Positions 32,695-42,983 of a stretch of DNA of 64,000 nucleotides are shown here, in pieces. Within the stretch, counting starts at the first letter, position 1. Every line of letters begins with the position of its first letter. Under the pieces are notes generated by a model. It was not told the origin of the DNA. It worked only from the letters and a program-made list of their open reading frames with translations, and ran no database searches. This stretch comes from Oceanicola sp. 22II-s10i (GTDB lineage Bacteria; Pseudomonadota; Alphaproteobacteria; Rhodobacterales; Rhodobacteraceae), in NCBI RefSeq assembly GCF_002210105.1, contig NZ_AQQU01000001.1, forward strand, positions 1,214,501 through 1,278,500, written 5' to 3'. The position numbers and the translations under genes were made by a program.

Positions 32695-33311
32695 TCGACG
32701 GTCTCATCAAGCACGTTCTGGACCCGATGTGGGAAAAGGCCTCGACCCCGCTGGTCAGGGCAAAGATGTCGCCCAATGCGGTGACGCTGACCGGACTGGG
32801 GCTGATCGTCCTCGGATCGGCGCTCTACCTCTGGCACCGCTCGGATCTGGTGTTCGGCCTGTGGATGGCCATGTCGTTTGCCTTCGACGCACTGGACGGG
32901 GCCGTGGCGCGGCGGCGCGACATGCGGTCCAAGGCGGGCGGTTACCTCGACGCGATGGTCGACCGCTATCAGGAACTGGCCGTTCTGGCGGCCATTGCCC
33001 ATGTCCACGACCTCTGGCCCGCCGCGATGCTGGCCTTCGCGGGCAGCGTCATCACCTCCTACGCCAAGGCGCGCGTCGCGCTGGAGACGCAGGCGTCGAA
33101 CGACGGCTGGCCGCAGCTCTTCGAACGGCTGGAGCGGATCATCTACCTCTGCGTCATGCTCGTGCTGGCCGGAGTCCTGCCCGACGCATGGGCCGGGACG
33201 GTGACGCTCTGGGGCATGGGGATCTTCGCGGCGCTGACGAACTTCACCGCGCTTCAGCGGTTCCGGACGGCGTTCCGGATGCTTCAGGGTATCGACCGCG
33301 CCGACCGCTGA
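32691..33311 (+). CDS. CDP-alcohol phosphatidyltransferase, phosphatidylinositol-synthase-like
   Basis: A 206-residue membrane enzyme with a canonical motif: D66-x2-D69-G70-x2-A73-R74-x8-G83-x3-D87-x3-D91. The N-terminal KMSPNAVTLTGL helix is typical of phosphatidylinositol (phosphate) and archaetidylinositol phosphate synthases. It would join a CDP-lipid to inositol, inositol phosphate or another polyol, releasing CMP, at the inner membrane. It is translationally coupled to the FGGY kinase. Its last 68 bases overlap the convergent Frag1-like gene. It differs clearly from the first phosphotransferase at 28273, so two distinct transfer steps are likely. Confidence 0.82.
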   Translation: MIDGLIKHVLDPMWEKASTPLVRAKMSPNAVTLTGLGLIVLGSALYLWHRSDLVFGLWMAMSFAFDALDGAVARRRDMRSKAGGYLDAMVDRYQELAVLAAIAHVHDLWPAAMLAFAGSVITSYAKARVALETQASNDGWPQLFERLERIIYLCVMLVLAGVLPDAWAGTVTLWGMGIFAALTNFTALQRFRTAFRMLQGIDRADR

Positions 33312-34110
33312 GGATGTGCCAGAAGTCGATGGCATGCAGGACCTGAATGCTCATCAGCAGGGCGATCAGCACCTCTTCGGTCGTGACATAGGTGAAATAC
33401 AGCGCGTCCGACCGCAGTGACGTGTCCTTGGCGATGAACAGGGCGAGGTAGAAGATCGCCGTCGCGATCGCCGCGCCCGAGAACCAGATGCGGAACCGCG
33501 CGGCACGCGGGTCGATCAGGCCACGGTCGCGCATCGCCATGTCGTGGCGCATGAGGGCCAGCACGGCGGTGGCCGCGGCGATGTTGGCGAACTGCGCCAG
33601 CGAGGCCGAGATGAACATCAGGTAGCTGCCGAACATGTGCAGATCGGTGTGCGGCCCCAGGTTGAAGACCGACAGGATCACCATGCCGGCGGACACGGGC
33701 AACTGGATCGCGGCCAGCAGAACGGCCCTGATCGTGAGCCTCCGGCGGTCGCGGGCATCGGCGGCCGGGGTCGCTGCGACGGTCCGGGCGTAGAGCAGGC
33801 CGATCACGCAGGCGTTGAACAGCATCACGACCGAGAAGATGGTGATCCAGAAGGCGAAGGGCGCGCCGATCTCGGGGACCGAGATCGCCCGGCTGATGGT
33901 CGGCGGCTGAACCGCGGCCTGATCCGGGAACATCGCGATCCATTCAGCCCGAACGCGCAGGTTCCAATAGACGATGGAAAACGGCGCAGTCAGGCCGATG
34001 ACCAGCCCGAACGCCGCCAGCGGGCGCGACATCACCGCGGGCGGCGGTGTCTGGGCTGTGACGGATGCGTGCGGCATGACGGCGGCGGTTCCCTGGCTGC
34101 GCCCCGTCAT
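33244..34110 (-). CDS. Six-span membrane protein, possible Frag1/DRAM/Sfk1-like
   Basis: A 288-residue protein with about six membrane spans. The order resembles the Frag1/DRAM/Sfk1 family: a first span, an extracytoplasmic loop with VPEIGAPFAFWI where eukaryotic members have SD-x-G-x-x-PP, two mid spans, a span with LHMFGSYLMF like their HxxGA block, and a last span with TTEEVLIALLMSIQVLHAIDF like their AEW segment. Eukaryotic relatives affect phosphoinositide signalling, lipid asymmetry or GPI-lipid remodelling. This match is by eye and moderate. ATGs at 34077 and 34032 are alternative starts. It lies between the phosphotransferase and the exostosin-like gene. Confidence 0.5.
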   Translation of the reverse strand: MTGRSQGTAAVMPHASVTAQTPPPAVMSRPLAAFGLVIGLTAPFSIVYWNLRVRAEWIAMFPDQAAVQPPTISRAISVPEIGAPFAFWITIFSVVMLFNACVIGLLYARTVAATPAADARDRRRLTIRAVLLAAIQLPVSAGMVILSVFNLGPHTDLHMFGSYLMFISASLAQFANIAAATAVLALMRHDMAMRDRGLIDPRAARFRIWFSGAAIATAIFYLALFIAKDTSLRSDALYFTYVTTEEVLIALLMSIQVLHAIDFWHILSGRRGRYPEASGTPSGTAEAR

Positions 34111-34298
34111 GGGGCTGTCTGATTTGGTGTCTATTCAGCATGTGAAGGTAACAGAAAAGCCCCTGATTGCGGCATCCCGGCGGGCTTGGGCCGTTTTCGG
34201 ACGGGATGTGTCACAACTGAAACGTGGCGTGTGGTCCGCGGGTTGCAATTTGCGACCCGGACGGCCACATCCGCCGGGCAAGCAACGGAGGTCGGGCA

Positions 34299-35462
34299 GT
34301 GCAAACCGTGATCTGGACCGTGGTCGCGATCCTCGCGATCCTGGCGGTGGCGACCTTTGCCGTGCTGTGGCGGCACAACCCTTTCAGGAAGTGGGTGCTG
34401 CGCAAGATCGACCGGACGTGGGAGGACCGCGCCCGCGTCGCGGATTTCCCGCCGGACCGGATCGCCGAGGAAGAGGCCGACATGTTCGTGTCCTCCACGG
34501 TCATGCGCGACGCCTGCGACGTGATCTGGGAGGAGTTCGACGAAGAGCCGCCGGCGAACCTGACCGGGCCGCATCCCTACGGGACGGTCATCTGGGTTAA
34601 CACCAAGCGAATGCCCAGGTTCATCGAGGAATTCCTGCCGAAGATGCAGTCGAAATTCGTCCTCGTCTCCGCTCGTGAGAACAACCCGACCCGGTATTTC
34701 GATGTGGATCGCGTGCTGGCCGACCCCAACGTGCTGTGCTGGTTCGTCGAGAACTACGAATTCGATGCCAGCTATATCGAGACCGGCAAGATCGTCCCGC
34801 TGCCGCTCGGCATGAACTATCACAAGCTCGATCCCAACAGCCCCAACCGGGCCGCCGACATGGGCGCGCCCGCCCGGCCCGGCGCGCAGCAGGCGCAACT
34901 CAGGCAGATCCGCGACACGATCTCGCCGATCCGGGAACGGCCGCTCAAGGTCTACTGCAACTTCCAGCTGAACATGGACACCTTCCTGCGCCACCATCAC
35001 GCTATCCCCCGCGCCGAAGCGCGGGCCGAGGCGATCGAGGCGCTGAAGGACAAGCCCTTCGCCATCGTCGAGCCGCGCCAGACGACCCGCAACGATGTCT
35101 GGCGGCGGCACGAGGAAGCGGCGTTCGAGGCCAGCCCGCGCGGCAATTCCATCGACTGCCACCGCACGTGGGAGGCGTTGCTGCTCAGGACGATCCCCAT
35201 CGTCAAGACGACGCCGATGGACCCGATCTATGACGGGCTGCCGGTCGTGATCGTGCAGGACTGGTCCGAGGTGACGGAAGCGAACCTCGCGAAATGGCGC
35301 GACGAATATGCGCCATGGTTCGACGCCCCGCTGCCGCCGGTCATGTTCTCGAACCACTGGATCGCGCGGTTCCATTCGTGGAAATCCGCCGAGACCCGGC
35401 CGCGGATCGGCGGCACCATCGGGGCGATCCCGCTGCCGTCGGCCCTGGTCGCGGACCGCTAG
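34299..35462 (+). CDS. Membrane-anchored exostosin-like glycosyltransferase
   Basis: A 387-residue protein with one N-terminal membrane span (about 4-22) and a soluble domain. The segment ASPRGNSIDCHRTWEALL (about 276-293), then IPIVKTTPMDPIYDGLPVVIV, matches the nucleotide-sugar half of exostosin-like (GT47-type) and related GT-B enzymes. It probably adds a sugar to a surface glycan or glycolipid. GTG 34299 is chosen for the preceding GGAGG at eight bases; the conserved span starts at once. The 188-base gap upstream holds an imperfect hairpin (34239-34259) and nothing else obvious. Confidence 0.6.
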   Translation: MQTVIWTVVAILAILAVATFAVLWRHNPFRKWVLRKIDRTWEDRARVADFPPDRIAEEEADMFVSSTVMRDACDVIWEEFDEEPPANLTGPHPYGTVIWVNTKRMPRFIEEFLPKMQSKFVLVSARENNPTRYFDVDRVLADPNVLCWFVENYEFDASYIETGKIVPLPLGMNYHKLDPNSPNRAADMGAPARPGAQQAQLRQIRDTISPIRERPLKVYCNFQLNMDTFLRHHHAIPRAEARAEAIEALKDKPFAIVEPRQTTRNDVWRRHEEAAFEASPRGNSIDCHRTWEALLLRTIPIVKTTPMDPIYDGLPVVIVQDWSEVTEANLAKWRDEYAPWFDAPLPPVMFSNHWIARFHSWKSAETRPRIGGTIGAIPLPSALVADR

Positions 35463-35538
35463 CTAGGGACTTCCTATCCGCGACTATGGGCGATAGAAGG
35501 GCGGATCAAACTTTCCGCCAACGCCGAAGGCCAAAAGA

Positions 35539-37206
35539 ATGCTCGATTACGCCCGGTATGTCTGGACCAACATTCCCGGCCCCAAGAAATCCGTCGTCGT
35601 CATGTCCCTCGTCGTGGGCTTTGCCAACGGCGGGATGCTGTCCGCGATCAACAGCGCCATCTCGGCGCGGGTGGACGGGACGTTCGACTGGACCCAGCCC
35701 GCGCTGTTCGTCGCCTCGGTGATCGCCTTCTTCGTCGGCGGCTATTTCGCGATGTATCGCGCCACCGACATGGCCGAGGGCTTTGTCGAGCTTCTGCGCA
35801 AACAGGTCGTGAACCGGGTCACCGCCACGTCCCTGCGCGCGGTCGAGGATTACGGCCGGGGCGAAACCTATGTCCACCTGACCCGCGACACCGGCAACGT
35901 CGGGATGGCCTCGGTCCGGCTGGTCAAGGCGTTCCAGGCCGCGATCGTCGTGGTGTTCTGTCTGTCCTATCTCGCGTGGCTGTCGCCGCTGGTCTTCGGC
36001 GTCACGCTGGTTCTGGTCGTCGTCGGCATCGTCCTGTTCGACTGGCAGGAACGGCGGGCCAAGGCCTATCTCGAACGGGCGCGCACCAATGAGGCGAAGC
36101 TGTTCAGCGGGATTTCCGACCTTCTGGACGGGTTCAAGGAGGTCAAGCTGAACTCGGCCGTCGGCGAAGACCTGCGGACCACGCTGAACACGCATTCCGC
36201 GCTGGCGCGGGTCGACTTCGTCCGGGCGGAGTTCCTGTTCTACTCCACCTCCATCGTCTCCAAGTTCATGCTGTTCGCGCTGCTCGGGGTGATCGCGTTC
36301 CTGCCCGTGGAGTGGATCGGCGTGACGTCCGGGCTGGCCTTCCAGATCCTCGCCGTGCTGCTCTACCTCGTGCCGCCGCTGGAACAGCTGGTCGACATGG
36401 TCGGGCCCTACATGCGGGCGCAGGTGTCGCTGAACAACCTCCGCAAGCTGGAGGCGGCGATGGACCGCGAGGAGGCCGGGCGCGACAGCGACTTCCGCTT
36501 CGAGGAACCGCTGCGGCTGGACGCGGTGGAGCTGGACTACAAGTCCGAGGACAACGCCACGACCTTCACGCTCGGCCCCATCGACATGACCGTCAATCCG
36601 GGCGAGATCGTGTTCCTCGTCGGTGGCAACGGGTCTGGCAAGACCTCGCTGATGAAGGTGCTGACCGGGCTCTATCCGCCGACACGTGGCCGGATCCTGC
36701 TTGGCGACACGCTGCTGACCCCGCAGACGATCGGCGGCTGGCGCGACCTGATCGCCTCGGTCTTCCACGATTTCCACCTGTTCGACCAGGCCTACGGCAT
36801 CGACCCCGACCGCGCCCGCAAGCTGCTGGAGGAAGAGATCGTCCGCGTGCGCCTGCACGACAAGGTTTCGCTGACCGAGGATGGCGCATTCTCGACCACG
36901 CGGTTGTCTACCGGGCAGCGCAAGCGGCTGGCGCTGGTGCTGGCGCGGGCGCAGCGGCGGCCGGTGCTGGTGCTGGACGAATTCGGGGCCGAACAGGATC
37001 CGGAGTTCCGGGCCTTCTTCTATACCGAATACCTCGATGCGCTCCGGGCGCAGGGCGTGACGGTGATCGCCGTTACCCACGATGACCGGTATTTCGGGAC
37101 CTGCGACCGGCTGGTCAAGCTGGACCTCGGGCGCGTGGTCTATGACGGACCGCCGACCGCGGACTCTGCGCCGATGCAGCTGTCGCGGAGCATGGCGGGG
37201 CAGTAG
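35539..37206 (+). CDS. Cyclic-peptide-export-type ABC transporter (SyrD/PvdE/YojI-like)
   Basis: A 555-residue fused permease-ATPase with six spans in the first 300 residues. The nucleotide domain has Walker A GGNGSGKTS (about 362-370), signature LSTGQRKRLAL (about 455-465) and Walker B VLVLDEFGAEQDPEFR. The EFGAEQDP extension after Walker B is characteristic of the PvdE/SyrD/YojI group, which export peptides or siderophore precursors to the periplasm. No peptide synthetase is nearby, so here a glycolipid or other amphiphile is conceivable. It is the last plus-strand gene of the lipid/glycan region and ends at a strong shared terminator. Confidence 0.82.
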   Translation: MLDYARYVWTNIPGPKKSVVVMSLVVGFANGGMLSAINSAISARVDGTFDWTQPALFVASVIAFFVGGYFAMYRATDMAEGFVELLRKQVVNRVTATSLRAVEDYGRGETYVHLTRDTGNVGMASVRLVKAFQAAIVVVFCLSYLAWLSPLVFGVTLVLVVVGIVLFDWQERRAKAYLERARTNEAKLFSGISDLLDGFKEVKLNSAVGEDLRTTLNTHSALARVDFVRAEFLFYSTSIVSKFMLFALLGVIAFLPVEWIGVTSGLAFQILAVLLYLVPPLEQLVDMVGPYMRAQVSLNNLRKLEAAMDREEAGRDSDFRFEEPLRLDAVELDYKSEDNATTFTLGPIDMTVNPGEIVFLVGGNGSGKTSLMKVLTGLYPPTRGRILLGDTLLTPQTIGGWRDLIASVFHDFHLFDQAYGIDPDRARKLLEEEIVRVRLHDKVSLTEDGAFSTTRLSTGQRKRLALVLARAQRRPVLVLDEFGAEQDPEFRAFFYTEYLDALRAQGVTVIAVTHDDRYFGTCDRLVKLDLGRVVYDGPPTADSAPMQLSRSMAGQ

Positions 37207-37227
37207 GCCCCGCAGGACAGGCAATCA

Positions 37228-37263
37228 AAAACGCCCGCCGGACGATCATCCGGCGGGCGTTTT
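37228..37263. terminator. Strong bidirectional rho-independent terminator
   Basis: AAAACGCCCGCCGGA (37228-37242) pairs perfectly with TCCGGCGGGCGTTTT (37249-37263) around a 6-base loop. The A and T runs at the ends serve both directions. It lies between the convergent ABC transporter and katG genes. Confidence 0.9.
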
Positions 37264-37305
37264 CCATTTCTGGAGGGGCCGGTCGCGGGGACCGGCCCTT
37301 TTTCG

Positions 37306-39597
<2,292 letters not shown>

Positions 39598-39612
39598 CTA
39601 CGCAGGCGGAGA

Positions 39613-39647
39613 GATTATCAAAAGTTGGAATTTATAATCATTCCAAT
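39613..39647. promoter_or_regulatory. Candidate OxyR binding region
   Basis: Two nested inverted repeats occur in an AT-rich stretch just before the oxyR ribosome site: TTGGAAT (39625-39631) with ATTCCAA (39640-39646), and GATTAT (39613-39618) with ATAATC (39634-39639). OxyR contacts spaced inverted half-sites, so this is a plausible site for autoregulation and katG activation. Confidence 0.5.
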
Positions 39648-39658
39648 AGGAGCAGGTT

Positions 39659-40558
39659 ATGGCTGCCGTGACCATGAAGCACCTGCGCTACTTCGAGGCG
39701 CTGGCCCGGCATCGCCATTTCGGGCGGGCCGCCGACGCCTGTTCGATCTCGCAGCCGGCGCTGTCGGTGCAGATGAAGGAGCTTGAGGGCATCCTCGGCG
39801 CACCCCTGATCGAACGGGGGCCGCGTCAGATCAGGCTCAGCGCACTAGGCGAGGATCTGGCGGTACGCGCCCGCGACATCCTGCGCGCGGTGGACGAGAT
39901 CGAGGATCTCGCCCGGACCTCGCGCGGGGCGCTGTCGGGGCAGCTCAGGATCGGCGTGATCCCGACCGTCGCGCCCTACCTGCTGCCCGCGCTGATCAAG
40001 GACCTCTCGGACGCGTTCCCCGATCTCGACATCCGCCCGCGTGAAACGCAGACCGCGACCGTCATCCGCGACCTGATCGACGGGCGTCTTGACGTGGGCA
40101 TCGTCGCGCTGCCGGTGTCGGAACCCGCGCTGCGCGAGGTGCCGCTGTTCGACGAGGAATTCATCCTGGTCCGCCCCGAGGCCGACGCGGGCAAGCCGCC
40201 GCCGGACCCCAAGGGGCTCAGCGAGATGCGGTTGCTGCTGCTGGAGGAGGGGCACTGCTTCCGCGATCAGGCGCTGTCGTTCTGCAACCTGTCCTCGACC
40301 CCGCCGCGCGACCTGATGGAGGCGTCGACGCTCGCCACTCTGGTCCAGATGGTCGGCGTGGGCATCGGCGTGACGCTGATCCCCGAGATGGCCGTCCCGG
40401 TCGAGGCGCGTTCGGCCCCCGTCTCGGTCCAGCGCCTGCCGGAACCGCGACCCAAGCGGACCATCGGCATGGTCTGGCGGCGGACGACCCCGCTGACCGA
40501 CCAGTTCGACGGGCTGGCCGAGATGGTACGCCGCGTCGGCGGGCGCCGGGCGGACTGA
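39659..40558 (+). CDS. oxyR: LysR-type peroxide sensor OxyR
   Basis: A 299-residue LysR regulator. The winged helix-turn-helix covers about residues 5-65 (FGRAADACSISQPALSVQMKELE). The sensing segment GHCFRDQALSFC has Cys200 and Cys209, nine apart, the same spacing as the redox pair Cys199/Cys208 of E. coli OxyR. Oxidation to the disulfide should activate katG. AGGAGCAGG stands just before the ATG. It is divergent from katG, the usual arrangement, and is followed by a convergent gene four bases away. Confidence 0.93.
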   Translation: MAAVTMKHLRYFEALARHRHFGRAADACSISQPALSVQMKELEGILGAPLIERGPRQIRLSALGEDLAVRARDILRAVDEIEDLARTSRGALSGQLRIGVIPTVAPYLLPALIKDLSDAFPDLDIRPRETQTATVIRDLIDGRLDVGIVALPVSEPALREVPLFDEEFILVRPEADAGKPPPDPKGLSEMRLLLLEEGHCFRDQALSFCNLSSTPPRDLMEASTLATLVQMVGVGIGVTLIPEMAVPVEARSAPVSVQRLPEPRPKRTIGMVWRRTTPLTDQFDGLAEMVRRVGGRRAD

Positions 40559-40562
40559 TCGC

Positions 40563-41924
40563 TCAGCCGAACAGGCGCAGCAGGATTTCCAGCGCCACCG
40601 CGCCGATCGGGGCCGTGAACAGCACCATCCCGAGGTTCCAGCCGACCGTGACCCGCTGTGGCGTCCGGCCCGAGGCCCGCGCCGTCATCAGCCCGGAGAT
40701 CGTGAAGGGCCCGAGCGTATTGGCCAAGCCCCATGCGGACAGGAGCGAGGCGAAATGCGCCTTGGCGGACAGGCCGATGGCATCGGGCGACAGGACGGTG
40801 GCGATCAGCAGGGCGGGCAGGGCCGGGTGAATGCCGATCAGGGCCAGCCCGCCGATACTGAGGAGGCAGAACAGGAAGAACAGGCCGGGCGAGCCGAGCA
40901 GCAGCTGACCGGCAAGGCGCACCACGTCTTCGGGGACGACCACGGCGATGGCCGCCGAAGACAGCCCCGCGCCAAGAAACAGCAGCGCTTCGCCCGCGAA
41001 GCCGGGGAACCGCCGCACCGCGTCCCGCCCCACCTGGCGCGGCGGGCCGCCGGGTGCCGGGTGCCGTTCGATCCATGCCCAGAGCATCGCGGCAGGCGCG
41101 GCAAGCAGGATGATGATCCCGGCGATCGGCAGGTCGATGGCGCGGCTGATGATGACCAGCACGGGCACGTTAACCGCCAGCGCCAGCACGACCTTAAGCA
41201 GGACGCCCCACAGTTCCGGCGGCAGCTTTCCCGCCCGTGTCCGTCCGCGCCGCAGCCATTCGAACAGGATCCCGCCCGCGATCAGCGTTGCGGTGGCGCT
41301 CATGTTGATCGGCAGAACCGATAGCCACGGCAGATCGTAGATCGCCAGCAGCAGCGCCATGTTCCCCATCATCGGCGTCCAGCAGATCGCGCAGCAGAAC
41401 CCGCGCAGCAGGGCGCTGAACGCCAGTTTCTGGGCGACGTCGTCCCGCCCCGGCGGCAGCGCCTGCGCGGCCGAGGCCATCAGCACCGCCGTGCCCGCCA
41501 GCGACAGGCCCGAGGCGACGAGGTGCGAGATAATGGCGATCGGCGCATAGGCTCCGGCCTGCGCGGTGCGCGCCAGCGTGATGCCGATCCCGTTGACCGA
41601 GGGGCTGGCCTCGGACCGCGCGCCGAGCAGGCTGACGGCGGCGACCAGCGACAGGAACGAAATCGTGCTGCGCAGGCCGCGTTCGATGGTCAGGACCGGC
41701 TCGGGGTCAAAGCACAGGATGACGGCGGCCACCGCCACCATCAGCCCGCCCATCATGCGGATGCCCATCGGGATCTTGCCCCATTGCGCGATGACCAGCG
41801 CGAAGGCCAGCCCGCCGCCAGCCAGCCGCACCTCCGGCGGATAGCCCGCCGACGAAGCCGTCGCGCTGAGCATGATGCCGATGACGGCCAGCGTCAGGGC
41901 GACATTGCGTGTCTGTTCGCTCAT
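40563..41924 (-). CDS. Polytopic membrane protein, probable transporter
   Basis: A 453-residue protein with about 11-12 spans. Two halves of similar plan are separated by a basic cytoplasmic loop (WLRRGRTRAGKLPPE near 240), and a second basic loop follows (ERHPAPGGPPRQVGRD). Small-residue segments such as FCCAICWTPMMGNMALLLA and GLANTLGPFTISGLMTARASG resemble the re-entrant regions of ion-transporter-superfamily anion carriers, but I cannot name a family. Its start overlaps the stop of an IclR regulator (ATGA), and it lies beside an organic acid catabolic operon, so uptake or export of that acid is likely. Confidence 0.6.
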   Translation of the reverse strand: MSEQTRNVALTLAVIGIMLSATASSAGYPPEVRLAGGGLAFALVIAQWGKIPMGIRMMGGLMVAVAAVILCFDPEPVLTIERGLRSTISFLSLVAAVSLLGARSEASPSVNGIGITLARTAQAGAYAPIAIISHLVASGLSLAGTAVLMASAAQALPPGRDDVAQKLAFSALLRGFCCAICWTPMMGNMALLLAIYDLPWLSVLPINMSATATLIAGGILFEWLRRGRTRAGKLPPELWGVLLKVVLALAVNVPVLVIISRAIDLPIAGIIILLAAPAAMLWAWIERHPAPGGPPRQVGRDAVRRFPGFAGEALLFLGAGLSSAAIAVVVPEDVVRLAGQLLLGSPGLFFLFCLLSIGGLALIGIHPALPALLIATVLSPDAIGLSAKAHFASLLSAWGLANTLGPFTISGLMTARASGRTPQRVTVGWNLGMVLFTAPIGAVALEILLRLFG

Positions 41925-42736
41925 GCGCCGGTCTGCCCCTTCAGCACGTCCCGCAGGTCGCGGGCGATGCGGGTCAGGGCGGGGGCGATCTCCGCCCCGA
42001 TCCGGTCCTCGCCGATCTCGCTGGCCGGGCCGCCGCAGTTCAGGGCGAAGATCCGGCCATCCGGCGCGCGGAAGGCGGTGCCGACCGACACCACGCGGGG
42101 ATGGAAATAGCCCCGGTTCACGAGATAGCCGGTCTCCGCATAGTGCGCGACCGCCGCTTCGATGGCGGGGGCCAGTTCGTCCCACCGGTCGGCCTCGGTC
42201 GGCTGCAGTTCCGCGATCAGCGCGTCGCGCTCGGCTTCGGGCAGTTCCGCCAGATAGGCCCAGCCCAATACGGAGGACAGGAACGGCATCCGCGACCCGA
42301 CCGGCAGGTTCATCAGCATGTTCGACGGTCCCTGCACCCGCACCGTCTGGATCATCGCGTCGCCGTCCCGTTCGCCAAGCGCGGCGGCCAGGCCCGACCG
42401 CGTGGCGAGCGGCAGCAGCAGCCCCTGCGCTATCTGCGTCAGCGGCTGCGAGGCCAGCATCGCATGGCCGAGCGCAAGGCACCCGGCGCCGAGCCGCATC
42501 CGCCCCTGATGTCCGTCCGGCACGAGGTATCCGGTTTCCAGCAGCGTATGGCAGGCGCGCCAGACGGTCGGCTGGGGCAGACCGGTCAGCCGCGCGATTT
42601 CCGAAGTGCCGAGGCTGGGATGATCCGCGCCGAAGCAGCGCAGGATCTGCAGGCCACGGGCGAGGGCGGTCACGAACTGCCGGTCCTTGCCCGGTAACGT
42701 GTCCGCGTTTGCCGCCTGCATCCTCGCCTCATTCAT
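41921..42736 (-). CDS. IclR family transcriptional regulator
   Basis: A 271-residue regulator with an N-terminal winged helix-turn-helix (ALARGLQILRCFGADHPSLGTSEIARLTGLPQPTVWRACHTL, split over about 24-65) and a C-terminal IclR effector domain (about 90-260, with GSRMPFLSSVLGWAYL and VVSVGTAFRAPDGRIFALN). Such proteins sense small organic acids. ATG 42736 is preferred because GGAAGG precedes it; a longer form from 42787 is open. It is divergent from an HMG-CoA lyase-like operon and probably controls it through the palindrome at 42810-42836. Confidence 0.85.
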   Translation of the reverse strand: MNEARMQAANADTLPGKDRQFVTALARGLQILRCFGADHPSLGTSEIARLTGLPQPTVWRACHTLLETGYLVPDGHQGRMRLGAGCLALGHAMLASQPLTQIAQGLLLPLATRSGLAAALGERDGDAMIQTVRVQGPSNMLMNLPVGSRMPFLSSVLGWAYLAELPEAERDALIAELQPTEADRWDELAPAIEAAVAHYAETGYLVNRGYFHPRVVSVGTAFRAPDGRIFALNCGGPASEIGEDRIGAEIAPALTRIARDLRDVLKGQTGA

Positions 42737-42809
42737 CCGGTCCGCCTTCCATGTGAAAAAGCCGCCCGCCGCTTTGAGGGGGGGCACTGGGCGGGCTATG
42801 CTGAAAATA

Positions 42810-42836
42810 CGAATAGCCTATTCGAATAGCGAATAG
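42810..42836. promoter_or_regulatory. Probable IclR operator
   Basis: CGAATAG-C-CTATTCG (42810-42824) is a perfect palindrome, and CTATTCGAATAG (42818-42829) is a second, overlapping one. GAATAG recurs three times (42811, 42824, 42831). It sits between the divergent IclR gene and the lyase operon. The rest of the 247-base gap shows no gene. Confidence 0.55.
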
Positions 42837-42983
42837 AATGACTGGTTTCGACTTTTCAGGAGTGTGCAGGGTGCCGACCCCGACCAGCGATCTGTCATTC
42901 CGCCGCCGCGTCTACGCGCAGGACGGTGGTCTGGCCTATGCTGGGTTCGGATCATCACGCACAGACTGGGAAGGAGCACCGGT

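Noticed and set aside
40563-42482. Extension of the polytopic transporter by 186 codons upstream
   Set aside because: The extra frame overlaps most of the iclR gene and encodes Arg/Ala-rich noise. The ATG at 41924, overlapping the iclR stop, gives a normal membrane protein start.
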